Positions 10,711-21,060 of a stretch of DNA of 64,000 bases are shown piece by piece. The DNA comes from Bryum argenteum. Taxonomy: Eukaryota > Streptophyta > Bryopsida > Bryales > Bryaceae. The stretch lies in NCBI GenBank assembly GCA_037043015.1, contig CM073326.1, positions 5,491,845 through 5,555,844 of the forward strand, read 5' to 3'. The translations under genes and the position numbers were made by a program. The notes beneath the pieces are model-generated. The model ran no database searches. It worked only from the letters and a program-made list of their open reading frames with translations, and had not been told where the DNA came from. How positions within the stretch are numbered: the stretch's first letter is position 1; every line of letters begins with the position of its first letter.

Positions 10711-13700
10711 GTAATTTGTTCATTGTTGAACTGAAGCTGGTTATAGATCTAATTTCAGATCTTGTAACTTGTACCTCACTTATGCACTTCAATCTCCTCA
10801 TGTCAGGTAATTTCCCAACTAGTCGCCCTATCAATACTAAGCACTGAAGTTTTTCCAAGTGAGCAATATCACTTGTTGATGATATAGGTAACCTCCAACA
10901 ATCTAATTGCAAAAACAATAAGTTCTTCAGGAATCGTAACCCAACAATTTCCATGTCGTGATGGATTTCAAGTGGAAGGAACACCTCCAAACTCTTCAAA
11001 TTTTCCAATCCACTGAAATCCAAAATGAAGCGACCTTGCAACGGCATCTTGCTATCCAATTTCAACACTTGGATATTTGAAAAGTGACCACATTTCAGTC
11101 GAAAAGTTCTCACAACACCTCTTGACAAGCAACTCATCCATGAGGAGCTCAAGCAACAAAGCCATGCCAAATCCTCTTCTTCAGGTGCATTAAGATCACT
11201 TTCAATATTTCTTGACATTCGGCACCCAAACTCCCCTTCTTGTGATTTTTTAAGCGCAAACTCGCGCCACAAGTCATGCATCCCTATGCTTGCCAAATCT
11301 TCACCTAAATCTTGTACAAGTGAGTTCCTTTCCAACCACTTCAACTACACATAGACCACAAGATGGAATCAATATTCTTTACTCACACGTTACAAGTTTA
11401 ACAACAACAGAAAATGTTAGCATCAATACATACAACCTCCTTCATTAATTAACACTACAAATCATTTCTTGTCTTCGAGCAAAGAACTTTCAACAACTTA
11501 CACTCTTCCTACAACTGAAGTATATTGCTTGGAGGAATCTTACCCTATATGATATATCATCTATACTTGTCCCATGCACCATACTCAACCATTTGAATGA
11601 TATCACACTTGATCTTTCTAATTCTCTTCTCCTCCATAAATACTTAATACGCATTGGCAAGAAAAGTGCTACATCAATAAATAGCATTTGATCTTCCCTT
11701 GGCAGATTGTCAAAACTTTTTCGCAAAATGGAGAAGATTGGATGCTCCCCTTCTCTTCGGAAATTAAATGTGTCAAGTTCTTTCAACAATTCTCCCCACC
11801 TTGTTGGATCATAATTTGTACACCCAAGTTGTAGACCAAGTACCTTCACAGCTAATGGATGGTAGTGATAACTTTTTCCATCACCTTTCTTGAAATAACA
11901 CCGTTTCAAGCTTCTATCTACTATGTCAATCTCCACTTTCATTCTCTCCTCATCACATACTGCATGCTCCAAAAATAATGACCTTGCGTCATCCTTATTT
12001 AGCTCTGGCATTTCAAAACAATTACTTCCATCCAACCCCAAATGAGCATTTTGCAAGACATCCAAAGATCGTGCCGTCAATACCACTACACTTCCCTTTG
12101 CAAAACCTCCTTTCAAAAATATATTGACTTCCTCAATTGACTTGATATCATCAAATATGTTGTCAATCGCTAAAAATATTGGTTGTTTCAATATAACTTC
12201 CTTCAATAAACCTTTGCACTGCACCCAAAGATGAAATCCAAGTACCATAAGCACACAATCTTAAAATGGAACACTTGAATTAAGTTTACTTTTCTTCAAA
12301 GTTTGACTTTAAAATGTATTGGAGAATCACAATGATTTGAATGAGCATAGTCACTTCAATGACGTAAAATACATCACCAATTTAGCGTACCTGACTCTCA
12401 TTTAAACCTTGTAGATAATTTTTATCTTTATCACTCAAACACTTTAAAGCTCCGTGCAACATTTCTAAGCCGTTTTGGGTCCCCAATTCAACGTGTAATA
12501 CTCTTCCTTGCATTCTTGTAAAATATTCATTACAAAGAGCTTGACAAATTGTTGTCTTTCCAATGCCACCCACTCCATATATGCCAATCATGCATGTTTT
12601 GTATCTTTTTGATTCTGATGCTTCGTTGATCCATCCACATACGACCTGTATCAAAGGAATAAACATTACCACTCTATCACCATACACAAGAGATTATCTC
12701 TCATTTACTCACCCATTTTCAATCATCTAACAAGATTTCTAAGATTTGTTTCCAACACTTCTTCATGATTTCAATAAATCTTGATAAGTCCATGATTCTC
12801 CAAGGTTAAATAATGAATGCTTTAATCTCCAAAACACTAACTTGTGCTCAAATAAAATTGATTTCACAACCAAGTTTGCATTTTAACACACCTCAATCAT
12901 TCGTTGACGGCCTTTAATGTGGCTAACCTTCCATCTTGATAAAGGTTGCACACACTTGCATATTGCTTCTACAATATTGTCCCGAAAACTAACTTCACCA
13001 CCACCCTTGTATAGTAAACTATTCAATGGACCAAGTGCTTTCAAAGCCTCATCCCATTCTTCAATTCTTATTCTGTGTTCATTTTCTTCAGCCCAACCTT
13101 GCCAAATTGTCCGCCACTTATATTGTTGCTCTGGATCACGAACTTGATCCAATGCTATCCCAAGATACACTGGGATGATCTCTAACTTGGAGTTCTTCAC
13201 CATGGCTGTTAACTCCAACATTGGCCATTTGGACCGTGTAAAGAATTCCTCAGACAAGACCACCACTCCAACCTCACATTGCCTTATAGCTTCAAATATC
13301 AACTTCGGAAATTCCTTTCCAATAGGTAAGCTATCTCGTCGCTTGTCAAAGAAAGGATATCGGTCACATCGTTCCAAATCCACACATAGTTGCTCTACAA
13401 AGTCTTTTTGGGCCCCACTATGGCTCAAAAACACCTTGTGTTTAGGTTCCAAAGTAATGTCTCTGCACACACATGAGAATTGCTGTGATCATGCAAAAAT
13501 TCATCTATTCAGTTCTATTGAAATGAATGGAGATTGAAAACAAAACAACACATATAGGACCATGCAAGATCCAAGATGTAATGGTACGTACTTAGAAATG
13601 ATGTATTTCTATCAACGTAGAATCTAGTTATTAAGTGCAATATTATGTGAGATTGTTTTGCGGATTCCGACCACAACAAATAATTTTGTTATACTACATC

Positions 13701-14506
13701 TATATGTATATACATCTCTATGAGTATATACTTGGTCCTAGTTTGAAACCATCAACTAGGAATTGAAAATAAAGTGGAAGAACATTTTTTCACATAGAAA
13801 GCACTCTACCCTTCTTAGTAAAGAAAATTTGTTCTTTTGATCAATGAATAATTCATGGTGGATTGTACAGAGACATGTATCATTATCATTGATGCACCTC
13901 AGGGCAACCTCTACTTCATAGCAACCTAACCAAAACTACTGTTGTGAGATGTGTAAACAAATTTCTACATTCAATCATCTAGTATTAACCTCTTTGAACA
14001 TTCTAGATCACTTTTCCTATTAATCTCATAGTGTAAACTAATAGTTACTATCCTCAAATCACCTACGCCTTGTTTTAACACCACTATATTTGCAGTAAAA
14101 CTAAATACAACCCTACTACTTGATTGGCTACAAGCTCTCCACCAAGTAAAGTAGAAGAGATTGGCTTTTTGAACCTCTTGGTAGCATCACAAGATTCACA
14201 ATTATCCACAATTTGAAAATGCATTGACTTTTAAACATATATTGAGCTTGTGAAGAACTAGAACCTATGATGAAATATATTATTCTCCTACACAAGCATT
14301 ACATAGTCAACTATGTAAATATGAACCACTAAAATAAACATGCAACCACATTACGGAAATGATCAATGACATTTATGCATAGTAATGAACTTGCAAACAG
14401 TGCATCAAACTTCCACCTCCAAAAAAAAATTACATACAGACAGTTCTTAGAGAAACATCACTCACGGAGGATTTAGTGCACCAGTGCTGGTGGAGGACGA
14501 AGCCAT
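9524..14506 (-). CDS. TIR-NB-ARC-LRR immune receptor, copy 1 (full-length)
   Basis: An intracellular immune receptor (TNL class). Five exons in continuous phase: 14506-14466, 13462-12892, 12645-12391, 12218-11544 and 11344-9524, giving 1,120 residues. The tiny first exon encodes MASSSTSTGALNPP and ends at a GTGAGT donor. The TIR domain is at about 22-165 (KVFLSHSG; putative NADase glutamate E97 in KWPMLEL). The NB-ARC domain has a P-loop GVGGIGKTT at 228-236, kinase-2 FLAIDN at about 305-309, an RNBS-B-like SVVVLTARS, a GLPL-like HPLAVKVLG and MHD at 536-538. The LRR region ends with seven and a half 46-residue modules. The stop at 9524 replaces a Trp codon of the repeat, so the reading frame may be shortened relative to its ancestor. 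A near-identical truncated paralogue lies 19 kb away. The domain assignment is firm; the first exon is inferred from phase and from conservation in both copies. Confidence 0.88.
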
Positions 14507-15240
14507 GGCTGATAGTGCCAAAGATCCAATAGGAGCAACAACAAAATCCTATCCAAACGTTTGACGTGAAGAATGAAATGCTTTAGCGTAGAATCATCAT
14601 GAATATTGCACCTCTGCTCGTGACCTCCTTGCTTCAATGCCTCCTATCATCAATAAGTAGTTCTCAACACATGAATGGAACAACTAGTTCTCAACATGTG
14701 AATGGATTATAGAATGAAATATAATGCTTGTTTTGGAGCATAATCTATTATGAACCAGATAATAGGAGTAATGAATAAGAATGCATTATCCTCCTCCTCA
14801 ACCAGATTATAGAATGAAACTCTCAAGGGCAATAATGATTACTTCTCATGAAACTGACAAAATACAACACATCGGTTGAGCCAAAAGACCTTCAGCCATT
14901 GATCGAGAAGCACACTCAATAGCAAGCACATGTTAACCGAAATCCTTGAGAATCGACCAGATCACACGAAACATTTGTGCCGATGTCCGCTTACAGAAAG
15001 TAGAGACTGAAGAATGACGAGCACGAGATTGAGCAGTACCTCTCAGGCACAATCCACTCGAGCAGTACCTCTCAGGCACAGTCCACTCGAGGTAACCAAG
15101 CAACAGCTCCACGTGTCTGCGAATAGATAAATGTCAGAACCTGCCAACATGCAAGATCCAATTTATCAAAACTTCGTTGATTCCATCATGTAAAGACCGT
15201 CTTCTTAGTGCTCACAGACGGACTCAATTGCAGGTACTGC
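14507..15240. other. Region upstream of TIR-NB-LRR copy 1
   Basis: Non-coding DNA directly upstream of the first exon, conserved in copy 2 at 33,589-34,260 with small indels. It would hold the 5' UTR and promoter or further leader introns. A 28-base direct repeat around GAGCAGTACCTCTCAGGCAC is present at 15,032-15,085 in this copy only. Confidence 0.4.
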
Positions 15241-16955
15241 GAATCTTAGAATTCAGCTTGCATGCTCGATGAAATTCTCTTGGTATATCCCAACTTCACA
15301 TTTGTCGACACCTCCAGATCATGTTTTCTCATCATGTCCAACATGCATGCGAGTGCAACATCCTCATCGAGCATATCGTACTCTACGAACTTAATTGACT
15401 CTCGATGGTACTGCCGGCGAAAATCGTCAAGCTCAGAAGGAACATTCAGATAGCAGATCCACAAATCCCAAGCGCCCACGAGCATCACAGTAGCTCGTGA
15501 GGAGAAGACCCAGAACTTCCTCTTATCTTTAAGCAAGCAGTCAGACACCCACACAATTTTGTGAAAGACCTTTGTTACTGACGTCATGTTAGTGACATAG
15601 CTATTCGCAAGTTCCATCGATCATGTTCAAATGAACACGGGACACAGAATGCTGCTGCTTAACTCTTGAAACCCAAAACCATTTACAAACAGCCACCGAC
15701 GTAGACAGTAACAACATCCTCATCAAGTAAGTTATTCTCTACGAACTTAGTTCATATCAATACTGGCAGCCGTGATAATCATGCTCACAAGTGCTGATCA
15801 AATAGCAATCCACGGAATCCAAGCGCCCACAAGCATCACATTAGCTCGTGATGGGACACCCAGAACTTGCTTTCACATCTCATCAGACATTCATTCAAAC
15901 ACTTCGTGTAAGACCTCAGATACCAAAACCAAGTTGGTGACATAGCTAATCATTAAGTCCTATTGGTCGTGTTCAACATGCAATCCTGAAGCACATGGTC
16001 GAGGGAAGTAACTTCAAATAATCAGCGAAAAGTTTTCAGTAATGGCCGCCCATGAAGACATTCACAACATCGTCATCGAGCACTTAAATCTTAGTTCTCG
16101 ATGATAAAGGCGGCGATTATTCAACATGCTAGCAAGTACTAATCAGATAGCACTTCTAAACATCCCAAGACCCCACAAGCATCATAGTAGCTCGGGATGG
16201 AAGACCCAGAACTTGCTCTCAGATCTCACCAACCACTCACCCACACAGTATTTAAAAGACCTCGGTTAGATACATCTAGATAGTAACATAGCTATTCACC
16301 ATGTTTTATTGATCATGTTCAGCATGTAAGTCAACAGAACATGGACACGAAATAATGCTAATGAACTTTTGAAAGAATCAGCTGAAACCATTACAGAAAT
16401 AGCCACCGCAGTAATCGGTAACAACATCCTCATCGATCACATCATTCGATACTGGCAACCTTATTTATCAAGTACTAATCCACGAATACCAAGCGCCCAC
16501 AAACATCACAATCGCTCGTAATGCGAGAACTCGCTCACATCTCATCATAACTAACACACACAGCTCGTGAAAGACCTCGGTTACCGACACTAAGTGATAT
16601 AGTTATTCATCATGTTCTATTGATCATATTCGACATGCAGGTTCAAAGAACACAAACAGAAGATACTGCTGCTGTACTCCACAGTGATCACCTGAAATCT
16701 TTCAGTATCGGCCGCCCAAGTAGACATAGATATCATCCTAATAGAGCACAATGCTCTCGAAAAACTTAGTTCCTCATTGGCAGCAAGTTATCACGCTCAC
16801 AAAGATCAGATAGCACCTCCACGAATCCCAAGCATCACAGTAGCTCGTGTGCAAGGAAAGACCCAGAACTTGCTCTCACATCTCATCAAACATTCAACAT
16901 GACATGCCTCAGATACAGACATGAAAGACTGTCAAGGACGAAGAGTACATCCGAA
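15241..16955 (-). repeat. Decayed coding-like tandem repeat, about 355-bp unit, five copies
   Basis: The landmarks CATCCTCATCGAGCA, GAATCCCAAGCGCCCACAAG and AGACCCAGAACTTGCTCTCA recur about every 355 bp (landmark starts near 15358, 15713, 16068, 16425 and 16730). The unit nearest the receptor gene is open on the minus strand at 15617-15246 (123 codons, containing FWVFSSRATVMLVGAWDLWI). The same frame in the next unit reads RANVMLVGAWIPWI with several stops, so the units look like degraded copies of one coding exon. I do not recognise the protein. The array is duplicated with the receptor at 34,290-35,760. It could be a former gene or exon array, or a non-coding satellite with one chance ORF. 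Confidence 0.6.
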
Positions 16956-17345
16956 ACCCACCTTCTGCGGACCTAGCTTGAACCCACACCCGGCGGCCTT
17001 GTAGCGCACCAACTACTGTCCAGCCACGGATGCGGCACAGATCGCACATACAGAGCTACCTCAGCCAGCAAGTGATAGACAACGTACGAGGAGCATGAAA
17101 GATCTCCAATGAACAAACTTCGGCCGAGACGCTACACCTTCCGAGGGTTTCACTCGCAACCTACGGTGAAGCTCGAGAAACCCCCACAGCGTCGTCCCTA
17201 CGCTTACGCTCTCTGTACAGGAAACGAGGACCGTAAGATCAGACGAGACCGGATCTGTTGCAGGGAAGGCGGGGACGCCGAGAGTCGAGCTACTGTAGGA
17301 TTCTCCAGAATCTGGGCTCCGACTGAAGTCGTCCACGCAAGGAAT
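16956..17345 (-). promoter_or_regulatory. GC-rich conserved block upstream of TIR-NB-LRR copy 1
   Basis: This roughly 390-bp stretch is GC-rich in AT-rich surroundings and nearly identical to 35,790-36,190 in unit 2, more so than the repeats beside it. A minus-strand reading frame (17336-17061, 91 codons from a GTG) is open in both copies but has no ATG start and no recognisable domain. It may be a promoter or 5' leader exon of the receptor, or the first exon of a lost gene. The function is not established. Confidence 0.35.
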
Positions 17346-17363
17346 GTACTTTCAGTAGATTAA

Positions 17364-17700
17364 CCTACGGGCAGCCCAAATGGCTCACAGCATCTTTCGG
17401 ACTCGGGCATCGTGAATGGTGTACTTTTTGAACTTGGGCATCATGAATGAATCAATCAGTGATAAGCTTGCAACCTCCTACAAGGTTGTGTACAGTCTCA
17501 ACCTACCTACCACAATCCTTCTAAAGCACAAAATCACTCATATAAGTTGTGATTTGAATTGTAAAATTTCAATTTTTAAATGCATCACAAGAAGGTGACT
17601 AGTTCGACATCGAAATGTATGAGTGAAAAGTTGAGTACAGTGAGAGCTACAAAGCAGATTTTGTTGGAAAAAAGTCCCTGAGGCTTGCTTGGGTTTTAAG
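17364..17700. mobile_element. TTAA-associated MITE, unit 1 copy of the 340-bp family
   Basis: This is homologous to 36,209-36,548, where both flanks are TTAA. Here the left TTAA (17360-17363) is intact and starts CCTACGGGCAGCCCA. The right end, CTTGCTTGGGTTTTAAG, has mutated and has no clean TTAA. An inverted relative is at about 22,440-22,797. Confidence 0.5.
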
Positions 17701-19092
17701 AGTTGAGGCCTTAAAGCACACTGCTCGAAGACAAAGCAGGACCAAGAATGGCTCTTTAACCCACAAGTACATTATAGCTTTGAAGCTAGATTCGGCAATC
17801 ATGTACGGACAATGAGGATTTTAGGACGTTTAGGGCACCATTTTAGTAACCTTGTAAATTCAACTTCATAAATTCATAACAAATTATAGGACGGTCTAAA
17901 ATTGATGATTCCATTTACAGTGGACTAACACTTACTTTCCGATTGTACAAAAAATACTCACATTTTTTATTCCATCGTTGATTTTCTAAACTAAAATTCG
18001 TGCCATGTTTCTAGCAGAGTACCTTACCCACTGCTGACTTGGGCTCATTCAGTATTCAATAAATAAAACATTGGAGGGACGGCAACAGTCGCAAGACCGG
18101 TATAGCAAGGCCGGTTCACATTCCCTGGGAAATCTACCGGTGGGTCAGGAATTTCATTTCCCTCCAAGAATATTGTTTCCTTTCCAATAATTAGTCTCAA
18201 GAGACTCACTCTCAATCAAACTTAACCCCTAATGTGGAGTAGTCTCAAAACTGCCAAAAAGTCTTAAAGTTACCCTCTTTTGATGCAAAGTGAATTTTTT
18301 TGAAATTTGGGGTATATTTAGGTATGTAACAATAGGATCTAGTACCTTACTTGTTTGTGTATATGTTTATTGAACCTTAAATTCACATTCCTTACCAATT
18401 GTGAGATCGTAATGTTCAAATTTGGAGAAAAAAAAAAAAAACAATACCCTTGTTTTAGAAAGGGTAAGTGGTTTTTTTGAGGGCCAAAAGAACCATTTCG
18501 GTAGAAAATTTGATTTGAGGCTCTTCAAATTCTTGATCTTATGTGGATTAGAAACATGTCTATGCGACTTTAACCCTCATGCAACCTATAAATCCTAGGG
18601 AAATGCTTTGTCATTCACATGAAGTTATGCTGAAATTCCATTACAAAGGCGATCACTTTGACAATAAAAATGTCATGTGAAGAATTGGATCAAAAATCTG
18701 ACTGGTGAGATCATGCCTTAAGACCTTGTTTACATGTGCAAAAAACAAAACTTGAAAAAAAGTAAAACCTTAAATATTTGGTGAATTTTTTGAACTTATT
18801 GCAATTTGACTAATTTTGGGCAGATTTTGAGAATAAAAGGAGCATATACTACAACTTTGGGCAGATTTTGAGAATAAAGGAGCATATTGTGCAACTTTGG
18901 GCAGATTTCAAATAATGTTTTAAAACTTTAACATTAAATATCTTTTCTATTACGAGGAACTTTGAAACGTGAAATGACTTTGTAGAGAGGTATGAAAAAA
19001 CTCTACAACTTGCAAAAGGTTTCAACTTCATGCGCGCTAAAAATAGTAAATCAGAGTATATTGAGAAGGTTGTGAAGGTCTCTGCTGGCGGT
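17701..19092. other. Intergenic DNA at the end of duplication unit 1
   Basis: No gene supported. Bases 18,345-18,597 match 36,590-36,825 (shared text CAATTGTGAGATCGTAATGT), marking the right border of unit 1 near 18.6 kb. Bases 17,780-18,340 are absent from unit 2. A 14-base A-run lies at about 18,428. The stretch 18,836-18,905 contains a short duplication of GGGCAGATTTTGAGAATAAA. Confidence 0.5.
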
Positions 19093-19635
19093 CAGGTATC
19101 GTTCGGTTAGTATTGCCCTGGCACTACAGATACTAGTTGTGTATGCGTGTTCCGGAGCTCCGGAGAGTGCTACTGTCAGCATTTGGGGTAAATGCAGATT
19201 AACTTGGTATTCGTATTAGTTGGTTTTCACATGAAGAATCATCAGCTATTTCTTAGAGTTCTATGTTTCTACCAAGCACAAAACTGGAGGAATTTGTTGC
19301 TTAATCCTAACACGTTTGAGACGCCCAATTTGGGTTACATTTACAGTAGAATTGCGTATTTGATTGAGCAGGTGTTTTCATATTTGACAGAGCAGGTGTT
19401 TTCATATTTGACAGAGCAGGTGTTTGCACATTTAGTGGAGAAGGGTGTTTTTATGTATCTTCGACTGAGAAGGAGAAGGTGCTTGATGAACTTGAGAGCA
19501 TTAACTCCTAAAGGAGATGCTCTACAGCGACCTCTCTAGATAGTTGAATTCTATTTGAAATCAATTTTGAGAAATTCAATAGTAGGATCTTGTTTAGTCT
19601 ACCCACCAATTTTTATTAAATTTCACCGGACGAAT
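19093..19635. repeat. Left part of duplication unit 2 (paralogue of 2348-2858)
   Basis: Same orientation and order as 2348-2858, at high identity. It differs by an internal tandem amplification at about 19,365-19,435 of the 24-base unit GAGCAGGTGTTTTCATATTT plus GACA, which is single-copy in unit 1. Confidence 0.75.
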
Positions 19636-20439
19636 CTTGAGAAGTATTGAGAACCTTAATTCCGTTAATTTGGCAATATTCTCGTAAAATGGCACGATTT
19701 AAGGTGGAAAAAATGAAGAAAACAACACTCGTTTTTGTCATTTTTTGACATAATAGAGCAAATTTTTCTGAGCGGCCGCTCAAAACCAGAGATATTTCTG
19801 AGCAGCCGTTGAGAAAAAACTGCCCTTCGACAGAATTTGAAGGTCAAATTCATCAAATAGTGTGATATTATGGAATTTTTTATGATATTACAGAAATTTG
19901 TTGGTATAATGGAAGATGTGGGTGATATTAAAAAACGTGCCATTTTGCAAGCATAAATCTTTGAGATTTTGAGTTCAAAAATATGTCGGTAAAATGCACG
20001 TTTCAGAAACGCGACCAAATTGGCACAACATGGCTTTGGCAATATGGCACAAGGAATTGTGCCATTTTAATGGAATTGAGGTTTGAGTCAAAAGTTTCAC
20101 TCGTTACAAAAATATCCTACGATCTTTTTTGAGCAAATCGACCACAATGTGGTCCAACTTTAGGTGTTAATAAAATTATGTATTTAAGGTAGGACACCTA
20201 TTTTTGTGCATTAGAGGAATTCACACTACTTGGAGTGGTGGAATTAGTGGCTTGTGTTTTGATCAAAGGTGGTATTGAGATGAAGGTAAATATCAGTATA
20301 GTTGGTGAATTATTCATTGCAATAAGTCTATTTGTAGCATTTTCACTTCAGAGTAAAAATGTTGAGATTTTGTGATGTTTTTTGAGTACTAATGCATGAC
20401 TATCTCGAAATCTACGAGGTCTCATGACTCAAGATTTGA
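19636..20439. other. Non-coding spacer in unit 2
   Basis: AT-rich DNA with no recognised gene. The ORF at 20042-19665 (minus) lies in low-complexity sequence and matches no family known to me. Confidence 0.35.
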
Positions 20440-21060
20440 GGCATGTCATGATTAACAATATGTCTACTACAAGATTGTACGGTTGAGATCTATACAAATA
20501 ACTTTTGATTTTATTTAAAACTCATATTTTGAGAATGTGTTCTTGCTCCAAATGAGTTAAACCATTTAGGGCATTTACAACGGACTGGATAGAAGACTAG
20601 CTAACTGTAGCCAAGCAGGGTTGCAAGGTTTAGCACCTCTTCTAATCCACACCCTTTTCCAGTGGACTAGTTAACCCCTAACTCTCCTTAAAACCCGAAA
20701 CGGGTTTCGGAGGTTCCCGCAGGAGAAAAACTCAGCCAACTTTGACCATTATAATCTCACAAATGAAGAAGAATGAACGGTTCAAATTTGGTATGTGAGA
20801 TGAATGTCAAGTGAACTTTGAGATCTTACGGTTAAATCTTTCAAATAATGCTTGAATTGAGATTTTTTGAGCTGAATCTAAAGGAAGGTCAAATTTTGTG
20901 ACTTAGACCGTTTTGCAACAAGGAGAGTTAGGGGTTAAATAGCCTTGCTATACTTTGTCTTCTACCATGTACACCATGACAAAAATACAAATGCACTTAA
21001 AATCCAAAAGTTTAAAAGTTTTGAGGTTATCAATAAGCGACATGAAATCTTCTAAAAGTC
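20440..21060. repeat. Duplicated block in unit 2 (paralogue of 2880-3250), interrupted by a MITE
   Basis: The order ATATGTC...ACAAGATTGTA, then TTTGAGAATGTGTTC, TTTAGGGCATTTACAA, TAATCCACACCCTTTTCCA, and TTGCTATA(C/T)TTTGTCTT follows 2895-3240. The 260-bp element at 20,675-20,934 interrupts the match. Confidence 0.75.
20675..20934. mobile_element. 260-bp piggyBac-type MITE with TTAA target duplication
   Basis: Ends are 15-bp perfect inverted repeats (CCCCTAACTCTCCTT and its complement), flanked by TTAA at 20671-20674 and 20935-20938. The paralogous site in unit 1 has a single TTAA at 3113-3116 with matching flanks, so the insertion postdates the segmental duplication. TTAA duplication with a C-rich terminus is the hallmark of piggyBac-superfamily transposition. 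It has no coding capacity and must be mobilised in trans. A degraded relative is at 7407. Confidence 0.88.

Noticed and set aside
15246-15617. 123-codon frame upstream of receptor copy 1 as a functional gene
   Set aside because: It is one unit of a five-fold repeat whose other units carry stops, and the equivalent frame is not open in unit 2. Listed as a decayed repeat instead.
17061-17336. Minus-strand frame in the GC-rich block as a protein-coding gene
   Set aside because: No ATG, no recognised domain; the extension differs between the two copies.
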